Below the pieces are notes generated by a model. The model saw only the letters and a list, made by a program, of their open reading frames with translations, had not been told where the DNA came from and made no database searches. From a bacterium (GTDB lineage Bacteria; DYJV01; JALVYZ01), in assembly GCA_027037705.1 (NCBI GenBank), contig JALVYZ010000199.1, forward strand, positions 1-12,535: a DNA stretch of 12,535 nucleotides. Reading direction: 5' to 3'. Within the stretch, counting starts at the first letter, position 1. The number at the start of each line of letters is the position of its first letter. This document shows, piece after piece, positions 6,329-12,535 of the stretch. Position numbers and translations under genes: made by a program.

Positions 6329-8324
6329 TATAATCAACTGAAACATAAAAACTCCTTCCCTCAAGAGGATAATACGGAGTTTTTGGTACATTGTATCCAT
6401 TTGCATAAGCATACATATCCTGTTCATTTGTAAAGTTTTTGACTGTAAAACTTAATCTCAACTTTTTTGAAATTGAATAGACCATCCCTGTATTAAATAT
6501 TGTATAATCATTGTAGTAATAATATCCACCATCATCAAAATAATTTTTTCCAATTTTATTTCCATCAATCCAGTAAGAAAATTTATTCAAATTTAATTGA
6601 AGTCTTGCATAAATTGAATTTTCTGGCCTGTTAGGTAATGGTTTATTGTTTTTATATCCAGTTTGGTGTGATTTTGAATCAATTTCTGTATAGTTGAGTG
6701 CAAAATTTATTAATTTAAAATTTAAATTAAATAGAATTTCATATCCTTTAATTTCTGCATTTTCAATATTTTTGTATTTAGAGTATCTTTCATTAACCAT
6801 TATAAATTCTATTAAATCTTTCACTTTATTTTTAAAAAAAGTCATATCTCCAGAAATATTAAATGGATAGTTTTTAAAATTATAGTTAAAACCAAATCCA
6901 AAATCTTTATTTCTACTAAATTCTGGTTTTAATGATTCATTCGCTAATAGAGTAGCTCCATCTCCGAATTTTTCATAGAAATTTGGGAACCTATAATATT
7001 GGCCATAATTAAATTTTAAGTATGGATTTAATTTTTTAAAAATTGGCAGAAAATATTTTAGTCCAATAGATTTTGAGCCTTTATTATAATGAGATTTCAA
7101 ATTAGTTATTTTATTTTTATCAATAATTCTATTTTTTCTATATACAGGTTCAATTATTAAAGATTTTTTAAGAAAATAGAATTTGTTAGAAAAGGTTAAA
7201 TCTAACTCATTTCTATAATAACTTGAATCTTTTAAATAAGATAAATTAGGAGAGAACTTGGTTTTTAAATTTTCAAAATTTTTTGAAAGATAAAATTTTA
7301 TATTTAAAAAATTATTTTTTTTATATTCAAAAGATAAATTTAATCCTCTTTTTCTCGTATAATATTTTGATTTTAATAAACCATACATTCCAAGTGCAAA
7401 TTTAGGATTTTTAAAATATTTTCTTTCTCTTCCATAATAAGTCTGAAAACTAAAAATAGCATTTTTGATTGAAAAAGTGTCTGAGAATTCAATTTGATTT
7501 TTTATTCTATTAAAAGAAGCATCTGTATCAGTTTCAGGGGTATCCCTGCCTGGAGCAGCACCAGGTAATTCTTTGTGTTTATAAAAGTGTCTGTATGTTA
7601 GATTTACAATAGAATTTTTAAATGATTTTGATAAATTGTATAAAACATTCTTTTGATGATAATAATTGTTTCTCCTATGTGCATGGTAATCATCAGTATC
7701 ATTGAACGGTGTGTTTGCATCATTATAGTATGGGTAATCTCCTTTTCTTGTTTCAAATCCTATGTTTAAAAAGTTGTTAAAATTTTTAATATTCAAATTT
7801 AAATTACTTTCTGTCTGGAAAAATTTAAAACTTCCATAAGTTGCTTTAAAATTCATTCTTTTTGTTTTTTTCTTAGTAATAATGTTGATAACACCACCAA
7901 TTCCGGCTCTTCCAAATTGAGGTGGTATATTACCTCTATAAATTTCAATTTTTTTTATGTCTTCTACAGGTATACTACTTAAATCAACAGAAGATTCTCC
8001 ACCACTGTTAACAAGAATACCATCAACATATACAAGAACCTGAGAAGAAGTACTTCCTCTTATTGAAATAGTAGTATATGATCCCCTTCCTGCGAGATTT
8101 GTTACATGAACTCCAGGTATAGTTTCAAGCAGTTCTCCAACTGTTTTCTCCTCAAATTTGCGTTTTTCTACATTTATTATAGTTTTAGTATAAGGAGATT
8201 TTTCAGAGGAAGTTTTAATTTTTGTAGATTTTACAACAATTTCAGGAACCAGATAGAAGTTTTCAGCGTATATATTGGTAAGTATAAATAGAAAGAAAAT
8301 TATCTGAATAATTATAATCTTCAT
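6321..8324 (-). CDS. btuB: BtuB-like TonB-dependent outer-membrane receptor for corrinoids
   Basis: This is a full-length 667-residue receptor. The signal peptide ends at NIYA-E (residue 20) and a TonB box EIVVKS follows at 28-33. The plug domain runs from about 40 to 155, with VGELLETIPGVHV, ISIRGSTSSQVLVYVDGILV and FGRAGIGGVINIIT. The rest is a beta-barrel rich in alternating aromatic residues, ending in the outer-membrane signature VSVDYSF with terminal Phe. The Shine-Dalgarno AAGGA lies 8 nt from the ATG, directly after a terminator hairpin. Substrate assignment rests on the upstream cobalamin riboswitch and the BtuF-CbiZ gene 37 nt downstream; the barrel alone would not separate cobalamin from other large metal complexes. 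Confidence 0.88.
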   Translation of the reverse strand: MKIIIIQIIFFLFILTNIYAENFYLVPEIVVKSTKIKTSSEKSPYTKTIINVEKRKFEEKTVGELLETIPGVHVTNLAGRGSYTTISIRGSTSSQVLVYVDGILVNSGGESSVDLSSIPVEDIKKIEIYRGNIPPQFGRAGIGGVINIITKKKTKRMNFKATYGSFKFFQTESNLNLNIKNFNNFLNIGFETRKGDYPYYNDANTPFNDTDDYHAHRRNNYYHQKNVLYNLSKSFKNSIVNLTYRHFYKHKELPGAAPGRDTPETDTDASFNRIKNQIEFSDTFSIKNAIFSFQTYYGRERKYFKNPKFALGMYGLLKSKYYTRKRGLNLSFEYKKNNFLNIKFYLSKNFENLKTKFSPNLSYLKDSSYYRNELDLTFSNKFYFLKKSLIIEPVYRKNRIIDKNKITNLKSHYNKGSKSIGLKYFLPIFKKLNPYLKFNYGQYYRFPNFYEKFGDGATLLANESLKPEFSRNKDFGFGFNYNFKNYPFNISGDMTFFKNKVKDLIEFIMVNERYSKYKNIENAEIKGYEILFNLNFKLINFALNYTEIDSKSHQTGYKNNKPLPNRPENSIYARLQLNLNKFSYWIDGNKIGKNYFDDGGYYYYNDYTIFNTGMVYSISKKLRLSFTVKNFTNEQDMYAYANGYNVPKTPYYPLEGRSFYVSVDYSF

Positions 8325-8335
8325 TTTTGATCCTT

Positions 8336-8364
8336 AAAAAGCTCCCCACAAGGGGAGCTTTTTT
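8336..8364 (-). terminator. Rho-independent terminator between the propeller gene and btuB
   Basis: The stem GCTCCCC (8341-8347) pairs with GGGGAGC (8352-8358) around a 4-nt loop, with A and T runs on both sides, so it can also work in the other direction. On the minus strand it begins at the stop codon of the propeller gene, and its T run leads straight into the AAGGA ribosome binding site of btuB. No promoter fits between it and btuB, so it probably acts as a partial terminator inside the operon. Confidence 0.85.
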
Positions 8365-9826
8365 AATAGTTATAGTCAGTTCCTATTTTATATGGAGGAT
8401 AACCAAGTTGTTCATCAGAAATTTTATAAATATTTCCAGCTTTATCAATTAATACAAGAGCTCCAGGTTCAATTATTTCTTTTACTTCTTTTGTTTTATA
8501 ATCAATATCAGCTTTTCCTCTATCTGCAAGAACAATATAACCACAAATATAATCAATATCAGAAATATATGATGATGCACTGTAAACAGTGGTAGTTATT
8601 AATCCATTCTTAGTAGAGTCATCATAAGTATTTATGTTTAATATTTTATACACATTGTATGGAGAACCCCAACTACCATTTGTTACTAAATAAACTTCTC
8701 CATTAGGAGTTATCTCAAAATTTTTTATATATTCTGTTGTATTATCAGAATTTACTATTGGTGAGATCTTGAAATTTTGGTCTACAGACATATTTGCTAA
8801 ATCAATTCTATATATTTTTCCAATTGGATTTGAATAATCTCCCATGGATAAAAAATATAATTTATCATTATAAACTTGTAGACTTCGAGGAGAATAATCA
8901 ACTAAAATGGAATTTTCTATCTGGTCTGTATCAGTATTAATTACTAAAATTAAACTTTTGTCAGGTTGAACATCTCCATAATATGTTCTTGCTCGATCTA
9001 AAGATACAAAAAGTTTATTTTTATAAATCACCATATGCTCTGCACCAACATATTTGTTTTTGGAACCATTGTCAGCAACATATAAATAAGGAGTCAAATC
9101 AATTGAATCTAACTCTTCTCCAGTTAAAGGATTAAAAATTAATATACTATTATCAAAGTAAGTTGTTAAATATGCTTTTTTTAAATTTTTAAAAGCAATA
9201 CTATGAGGATTTTGTCTTTGAATATTATAGTTAGCAATTAATTGATTGTTTGAATTTTCGTTAAAATTACTAAATCCTGTTTTATAAACATAAAAAGTTG
9301 AAATCCCTCCAGTATTAGGAGCATCAACAACAAAAGTATAACCATCAAAGTAATAACTTCTAATATCTCCACCTAATGGAACTTGATTTAAATTTTTATG
9401 TGGTCCATCTGTTGCTATTACTGAAAAGCCACCAGTTTGATAATTATACGACTCTGTTACAATTGGAATATAATTAGCTGGACAATAACCTTGAATATTT
9501 AATTTTTTATTACCTGTTGCATAAACAACAAAACTTTCCCCTTGATAAATAGTGTATAATTTTTGGTATCCTGCATCTTCCAATGTTGACATTAAATTTT
9601 CATCTCTTGCCCAAACAGCCCAATTTTGAGGGGTGAGATCAAAACTTGATCCATCTCCAATGTACTTTATCAATCCTAAAATATTTTCATCATCAAATTG
9701 GTTCATTGTAATTTGATTGTCCTGTGCTCCATAAAAATTCCAACCTGGATGTAAATTAATATTCTGGGAGAAAGAGATAGAAGTAAATAAAAATACCCCT
9801 ACTAATGCAAGTAAAATTTTTTTCAT
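8363..9826 (-). CDS. Secreted beta-propeller-like protein, possible BtuG-type corrinoid-binding protein
   Basis: The protein has 487 residues. A signal peptide MKKILLALVGVFLFTSISFS is followed by Q; there is no lipobox Cys, so it should be free in the periplasm or secreted rather than a lipoprotein. Residues 24-120 form a small N-terminal domain opening with LHPGWNFYG. From about 130 on, repeated strands of the kind KNKLFVSLDR, NDKLYFLSMG, NGEVYLVTNG and CGYIVLADRG suggest a YncE-like beta-propeller. It is the first gene after the cobalamin riboswitch and directly precedes btuB. In Bacteroides the B12-binding surface lipoprotein BtuG is also a propeller paired with BtuB, so a cobalamin-binding role is a reasonable inference, but I see no specific BtuG motif. 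The start is backed by GGAGG 8 nt upstream of the ATG. Confidence 0.85.
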   Translation of the reverse strand: MKKILLALVGVFLFTSISFSQNINLHPGWNFYGAQDNQITMNQFDDENILGLIKYIGDGSSFDLTPQNWAVWARDENLMSTLEDAGYQKLYTIYQGESFVVYATGNKKLNIQGYCPANYIPIVTESYNYQTGGFSVIATDGPHKNLNQVPLGGDIRSYYFDGYTFVVDAPNTGGISTFYVYKTGFSNFNENSNNQLIANYNIQRQNPHSIAFKNLKKAYLTTYFDNSILIFNPLTGEELDSIDLTPYLYVADNGSKNKYVGAEHMVIYKNKLFVSLDRARTYYGDVQPDKSLILVINTDTDQIENSILVDYSPRSLQVYNDKLYFLSMGDYSNPIGKIYRIDLANMSVDQNFKISPIVNSDNTTEYIKNFEITPNGEVYLVTNGSWGSPYNVYKILNINTYDDSTKNGLITTTVYSASSYISDIDYICGYIVLADRGKADIDYKTKEVKEIIEPGALVLIDKAGNIYKISDEQLGYPPYKIGTDYNY

Positions 9827-9832
9827 TTTAAT

Positions 9833-9911
9833 AACCTCCTAAATTTTTTATTTCCGGAGGTTGATTGGAGGTAAAAAATAGAAATGAATATGCTTTCCTC
9901 CAACCCCCCGG
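9833..9911 (-). promoter_or_regulatory. Riboswitch expression platform: alternative pairings over the ribosome binding site
   Basis: The Shine-Dalgarno strand GGAGGTT (9833-9839) can pair perfectly with AACCTCC (9856-9862). That same strand, extended as CAACCTCCGG (9854-9863), can instead pair with CCGGGGGGTTG (9901-9911), leaving one bulge and one G-U. A third option, TTGGAGG (9897-9903) with CCTCCAA (9865-9871), competes with the second. No T run follows, so control is probably at translation start of the propeller gene. Confidence 0.65.
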
Positions 9912-9921
9912 GAGTTTTATT

Positions 9922-10265
9922 CTTTTGCAGGCCAGGTATTCCGCCTCGTCAATGACGCACTTACTTAAGAGATAATTAAAAAAAGCTTCATAAAGCGTTA
10001 CAATTTCCTCTTAAAGTAAGTGCGTCAGGAACCTGATTTTTATCTCTGCCTTCCCAGTGTGCGAGCTTCGTACCCTACACACCAGTGACAGAGAATCAGG
10101 TTCTCCCCGAGCACCTGGAGGATGAATAATCATTAAAAGAATGAATTTCTTTCTTAATAAAAAGTTCAATACTTCTTAAAAATTTCTCTTCCACCAGGTG
10201 CTCGGTTGACTCACGGCTGCGGGGCCAGGGTGGGATTTTCACCCACTTCCCTGAACCTGCAAAAG
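9922..10265 (-). ncRNA. Cobalamin riboswitch aptamer
   Basis: On the minus strand P1 is a perfect 10-bp stem: CTTTTGCAGG (10256-10265) with CCTGCAAAAG (9922-9931). The 5' core has AGGGAAGTGGGTGAAAATCC and CCCCGCAGCCGTGA. The P4-P6 part has CACTGG...CTGGGAAGG, and the 3' side has the B12-box-like GGAATACCTGGCCTGC. These are hallmarks of the cobalamin aptamer. Two arms are greatly extended: a 12-bp stem CCGAGCACCTGG/CCAGGTGCTCGG (10107-10118 with 10194-10205) closing a 75-nt AT-rich loop, and a 19-bp stem (9953-9971 with 10008-10027) closing 36 nt. It is GC-richer than its surroundings. It should repress the downstream operon when B12 is plentiful. Confidence 0.95.
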
Positions 10266-10280
10266 CTCACTTAACAGAGT

Positions 10281-10309
10281 TTTTTAAAAAAATCAATACA
10301 AAATTTCAA
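10281..10309 (-). promoter_or_regulatory. Probable promoter of the riboswitch operon
   Basis: The minus strand has a -35 TTGAAA (10304-10309), a 17-nt spacer and a -10 TAAAAA (10281-10286). The start would fall near 10274, about 9 nt before P1 of the aptamer, which is the expected place. The -10 is weak, and transcription reading in from the decayed binding-protein gene is also possible because I see no terminator between them. Confidence 0.4.
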
Positions 10310-10400
10310 TGAATAATCTTTTGTTATTGTTGAAGATTTTTGCATTAACATTAAAAACATCTTTAATTAATTTGTTATCAATTATTGATTTATCACCATA
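10293..10400 (-). pseudogene. Third-frame coding remnant downstream of the decayed binding-protein gene
   Basis: Just past the TGA of the binding-protein remnant, the frame shifted by +1 stays open for 35 codons (YGDKSIIDNKLIKDVF to NNNKRLFIEILY) with ordinary codon use. The YGD after an LIFP-like stretch and the K-x-L-x-I-E pattern loosely resemble the BtuF-to-CbiZ junction of the fusion protein in this window (IYGDYFF at 286-292; HKTLLIEF at 331-338). That suggests a shifted, partly deleted tail, possibly the start of a lost CbiZ part. The similarity is weak, and the operon promoter overlaps its end. Confidence 0.3.
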
Positions 10401-11216
10401 ATGGGAATATTAAATAAACATTTTTATTTTTATATGCTTTTAATGTTAAATATCTTTCTTTGTATTTTTGAAAATTTGCCTCAATTATTGGAAGTGAAGT
10501 TTTGTCTATAAAAATTATATCTGGATCCCATATGTATAAATCTTCCCAATTTACAAATATATGCCCTTTTAATTTTGAATAATTAGCTACATTTATAACA
10601 TTTATTAAATTTGCTGGATAAAAATCTGTATCAGTGCTTGTTAAATCATGTAATCCTTTATAAGCAATTCCTCCAATATAAACTTTTTTCTTATTTTTGA
10701 CATATTTTGTTCTCTGTTTTAGATCAATAATCATGTTATTAATGAATTTAACTAATTTTTCTGCTCTGTTTTCTTTATTAAAAATTTTCCCAAGTTTTAG
10801 AAGAGAAACTAAAAATTCGTTATTTAAACTTCCGAGAGTTCCATAATTTAACAATACAACTTTTGTGTTAGTTTTTTTCTCAATTAAATCAACTTGAGCT
10901 TTTGTATATCCAACTGCAATAATTATATCAGGACGAATAAGATTAATTCTTTCAAAATAGGGTAAAACTCCTGGTCCTCCTTCTGTAATTACTGGTAAAT
11001 TTTTAATATTTTTTTTATTTTAATTGAGTACGGTCTTATTAATCCAGTTCTTAATTTAAATTCTATATTTTCAACCCCACATAACTTATTTTCAAGATTC
11101 ATATATACAATAAATCTCAATGCTCCTGGACAAATAGCAATAATTTTATTATATTTGGCAAAAAGAGAAAAACATAATAATTGTAAAATAAAAATTATTT
11201 TTAAAATTTTTTTCAT
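10393..11216 (-). pseudogene. Frameshifted periplasmic binding-protein gene (BtuF/FepB-like)
   Basis: The gene starts at ATG 11216 with a signal peptide ending SLFA-K, then IIAICPGALRFIVYMNLENK and LRTGLIRPYSI, typical of ABC-type metal-chelate binding proteins. That frame stops at 10989. The next frame continues the same protein without loss: NIKNLPVITEGGPGVLPYFE, then RPDIIIAVGYTKAQVDLIEK, down to NVYLIFPLW and a TGA at 10393. The frames join at a run of eight A (11009-11016 as T on the plus strand); a -1 shift there restores one product. The end is also short, since a normal protein would continue another 40-60 residues. No Shine-Dalgarno is visible before the ATG. It is most likely a pseudogene; slippage at the A run or a sequencing error could explain the first break but not the short end. 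Confidence 0.75.
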
Positions 11217-11241
11217 AATTTACATTTCTATTATAGATTAT

Positions 11242-11269
11242 AATCTTCGTGATTTGCGTTTCTGACTGG
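11242..11269 (-). promoter_or_regulatory. 28-nt conserved leader element, copy 1 (upstream of the decayed binding-protein gene)
   Basis: In transcription orientation it reads CCAGTCAGAAAC, two more bases (GC), then AAATCACGAAGATT. It matches the copy at 11419-11446 at 24 of 28 positions without gaps. The 3' half can fold as AATC-ACGAA-GATT. Its end runs into a TATAAT (11237-11242), so it could also be a promoter with its -35 inside the element. It ends 25 nt before the ATG. Confidence 0.6.
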
Positions 11270-11295
11270 CACCTCTCTTCATGAGAAGCGATTTT

Positions 11296-11324
11296 TTAAT
11301 AACAATTGAATGTAAAAATGTCAA
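11296..11324 (-). promoter_or_regulatory. Probable promoter for the decayed binding-protein gene
   Basis: A perfect minus-strand -35 TTGACA (11319-11324), a 17-nt spacer and a -10 TATTAA (11296-11301). The predicted start near 11289 lies about 20 nt before the conserved 28-nt element. It faces away from the plus-strand promoter at 11349-11378. Confidence 0.5.
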
Positions 11325-11355
11325 TTATTTTAATCTAAATTATAAATATTGACAT
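11318..11355. repeat. 8-bp inverted repeat containing both divergent -35 boxes
   Basis: ATGTCAAT (11318-11325) and ATTGACAT (11348-11355) are perfect inverted copies, starting 30 bp apart (about three helical turns). Each contains the TTGACA of one divergent promoter. It may be an operator for a dimeric regulator, or simply two matched -35 regions. Confidence 0.6.
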
Positions 11356-11378
11356 GAATTAAAACAGATGGTAATAAT
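11349..11378 (+). promoter_or_regulatory. Probable promoter for the right-hand TonB-dependent receptor
   Basis: A perfect -35 TTGACA (11349-11354), an 18-nt spacer and AATAAT (11373-11378, five of six matches to TATAAT). The start should be near 11385, giving a leader of about 125 nt that holds the conserved 28-nt element and several small hairpins. Confidence 0.6.
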
Positions 11379-11390
11379 TATTCACCAAAA

Positions 11391-11509
11391 AACTCAAGAA
11401 GAGTTTAAATCAAAAAATCCTGTCTGAAACTCAAATCATGAAGATTTATTAGTTCTGAAGAACCTCTTAAAAAATTGATTTTAAAATTTTTAAAAGGAGG
11501 TTTTTAAAA
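11391..11509 (+). promoter_or_regulatory. Structured leader of the TonB-dependent receptor gene, unassigned
   Basis: In order: hairpin AAACTC-AAGAA-GAGTTT near 11400; the 28-nt element at 11419-11446 with hairpin AAATC-ATGAA-GATTT (11433-11447); hairpin GTTC-TGAA-GAAC (11452-11463); then AACCTC (11461-11466), which can pair with GAGGTT (11497-11502) of the Shine-Dalgarno region. The last two pairings share bases and exclude each other, as in a translational switch. I recognise no known riboswitch class. Confidence 0.4.
11419..11446 (+). promoter_or_regulatory. 28-nt conserved leader element, copy 2 (upstream of the TonB-dependent receptor)
   Basis: It reads CCTGTCTGAAAC, two bases (TC), then AAATCATGAAGATT. 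The four differences from copy 1 include one in the hairpin loop and none in the four stem pairs nearest the loop. It begins about 34 nt into the predicted transcript and ends 63 nt before the ATG. Confidence 0.6.
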
Positions 11510-12535
11510 ATGAAAAAGTATTTTTTTATTATTTTTTTGTTGATTCCTTTGTCTTTAGTTGGAGAAAATTTTTATTCCTTACAAGAAATTAATATAAAAG
11601 CGAAATTAATAAAATCTGCAAAACAAAAAGGAGATACTTTATTTACAGGTATAAGTCTTGACAAAAACAGTTTAAAATTATCTGGAGAAGGTGGTAAAAA
11701 TAGCGTTTATAAAGCAATATCTATTTTGCCAGATGTAAATCTTGATAATGATGATCCATTTGGTTTATCAGATAAGAGATTAAGGATAAGAGGCACATCT
11801 GATTATTTTATTGGAATTACTGTTGATGGAATCCCAAATTATGGAATAATGCCAATAGGACCAAGAGACTATATTTATGATGTTGAAAATTTTGATAAAA
11901 TCAAAGTCTATCCTGGAGCAACCCCTTCTGATTTAATGACAGGTTCAGGAAATAGAGGAGGAGCAATTGAAATAAAAATAAAAGAATCTTTAGATAAACC
12001 ATCTATTAGTTTTAACCAGGATATTGGAGCGTTTTCATATTCTAAAACTTATTTAAGATTTGATTCTGGAAAAATTTTTAAAAATGGTCCAAAATTTTTT
12101 ACTTCATTCTCCTATACTGATGCTGACAAATGGAAAGGAGAAGGGAAATTAGGCCCGAGAAAAAACTTTTCTTCAGAATTTTCACATAGTTTTAAAGATA
12201 TTATAAATATGAAGTTTTTTGTAAATTACAATTCTATTAGTAGGCATCTTTTTAAAGGTTTAACCTATAATGAAATAAAAAATTTACATAAATATTACTA
12301 TCATGATTTTAATGATATAAAAAATACTTTTGATTATTATGGTTACAATAAATTTGATGCAATTAATAGAGATTATTTTGGTATTGTTAATTTTAAAATT
12401 AATAATAATCTATCTTTATCAGTTAAACCTTATTATTCAAAAGAGAATAATACAAAATATGAAAAGGGATTTTCTTTTTATGATTGGAAAACTCAGAAGA
12501 CAAAATATTTTATTCTAAATAAAATTAATAATTCC
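11510..12535 (+). CDS. TonB-dependent outer-membrane receptor, C-terminal part beyond the window
   Basis: The first 342 codons are present and the frame is open at the right edge. A signal peptide (MKKYFFIIFLLIPLSLVG) is followed by a probable TonB box QEINIKA (about 25-31). The plug has VYKAISILPDVNL, KRLRIRGTSDYFIGITVDGI, FDKIKVYPGATPSDLMTGSG and RGGAIEIKI, then barrel strands begin. The start is fixed by AAAGGAGG 9 nt upstream. It is transcribed away from the decayed binding-protein gene and shares with it the 28-nt leader element, so the two probably served the same substrate. That substrate is unknown: this leader has no cobalamin aptamer, and the plug differs clearly from the btuB product in this window. 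Confidence 0.9.
   Translation, partial: MKKYFFIIFLLIPLSLVGENFYSLQEINIKAKLIKSAKQKGDTLFTGISLDKNSLKLSGEGGKNSVYKAISILPDVNLDNDDPFGLSDKRLRIRGTSDYFIGITVDGIPNYGIMPIGPRDYIYDVENFDKIKVYPGATPSDLMTGSGNRGGAIEIKIKESLDKPSISFNQDIGAFSYSKTYLRFDSGKIFKNGPKFFTSFSYTDADKWKGEGKLGPRKNFSSEFSHSFKDIINMKFFVNYNSISRHLFKGLTYNEIKNLHKYYYHDFNDIKNTFDYYGYNKFDAINRDYFGIVNFKINNNLSLSVKPYYSKENNTKYEKGFSFYDWKTQKTKYFILNKINNS

Noticed and set aside
8392-8595. Plus-strand open frame rich in Gln and Leu opposite the propeller gene
   Set aside because: It is antisense to a convincing gene, with low-complexity translation and no ribosome binding site.
10281-10293. Terminator between the decayed binding-protein gene and the riboswitch
   Set aside because: Only an A/T-run palindrome with no GC stem; better read as part of the operon promoter.
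11277-11297. Terminator formed by CTTC-ATGA-GAAG followed by a T run
   Set aside because: The stem is only 4 bp, four bases lie between stem and T run, and no plus-strand gene ends there.
11242-11446. Miniature transposon with 28-bp terminal inverted repeats
   Set aside because: Flanking bases (ATTAT left, TATTA right) are not a clean target duplication, and each copy sits in the same place relative to a promoter and gene, which fits regulation better; not fully excluded.
12330-12518. Plus-strand open frame of 62 codons inside the second receptor gene
   Set aside because: It is out of frame within a clear TonB-dependent receptor; its Ile/Leu-rich translation is what AT-rich DNA gives in a shifted frame.

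Overview
The window comes from an AT-rich Gram-negative bacterium. Two TonB-dependent outer-membrane receptors and many signal peptides indicate an outer membrane. I cannot place the organism by phylum.

Most of the window (about 10310 down to 1, minus strand) is one long corrinoid-linked operon under a cobalamin riboswitch. In transcription order it holds: promoter and riboswitch (10309-9833); a secreted beta-propeller-like protein (9826-8363); a rho-independent hairpin with no room for a new promoter after it; a BtuB-like TonB-dependent receptor (8324-6321); an exported BtuF-CbiZ fusion (6283-4307); a DUF2162-type membrane protein with a CPFC motif (4314-3619); a MotA/TolQ/ExbB channel protein (3610-2984); a DUF2149 protein that looks like an ExbD counterpart (2795-2463); an unrecognised 126-residue protein (2392-2012); and a CobN-like chelatase with a signal peptide (2015 to beyond the left edge). 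No BtuC permease or BtuD ATPase is seen. The set resembles the hmu haem-utilisation layout of Bacteroidetes (receptor, CobN-like HmuS, ExbB-like and DUF2149 proteins), but with a B12 riboswitch, a BtuF domain and CbiZ. My working model, an inference, is that corrinoids are captured and taken apart in the periplasm: CbiZ removes the nucleotide loop, and the CobN-like protein, powered by the ExbB/DUF2149 channel, acts on the ring or its cobalt.

The right part (10293-12535) is a divergent pair: a decayed periplasmic binding-protein gene (minus strand) and a second TonB-dependent receptor (plus strand, cut by the right edge). Between them (11217-11509) are two facing promoters whose -35 boxes form an inverted repeat. 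Each leader carries a copy of the same 28-nt element (24 of 28 identical), which I do not recognise and which may be a new regulatory element.

Smaller oddities are degenerate tandem arrays with 7-base units that run over stop codons and end at Shine-Dalgarno sites, a 6-base-unit array directly upstream of the DUF2149 gene, and very long variable arms in the riboswitch.
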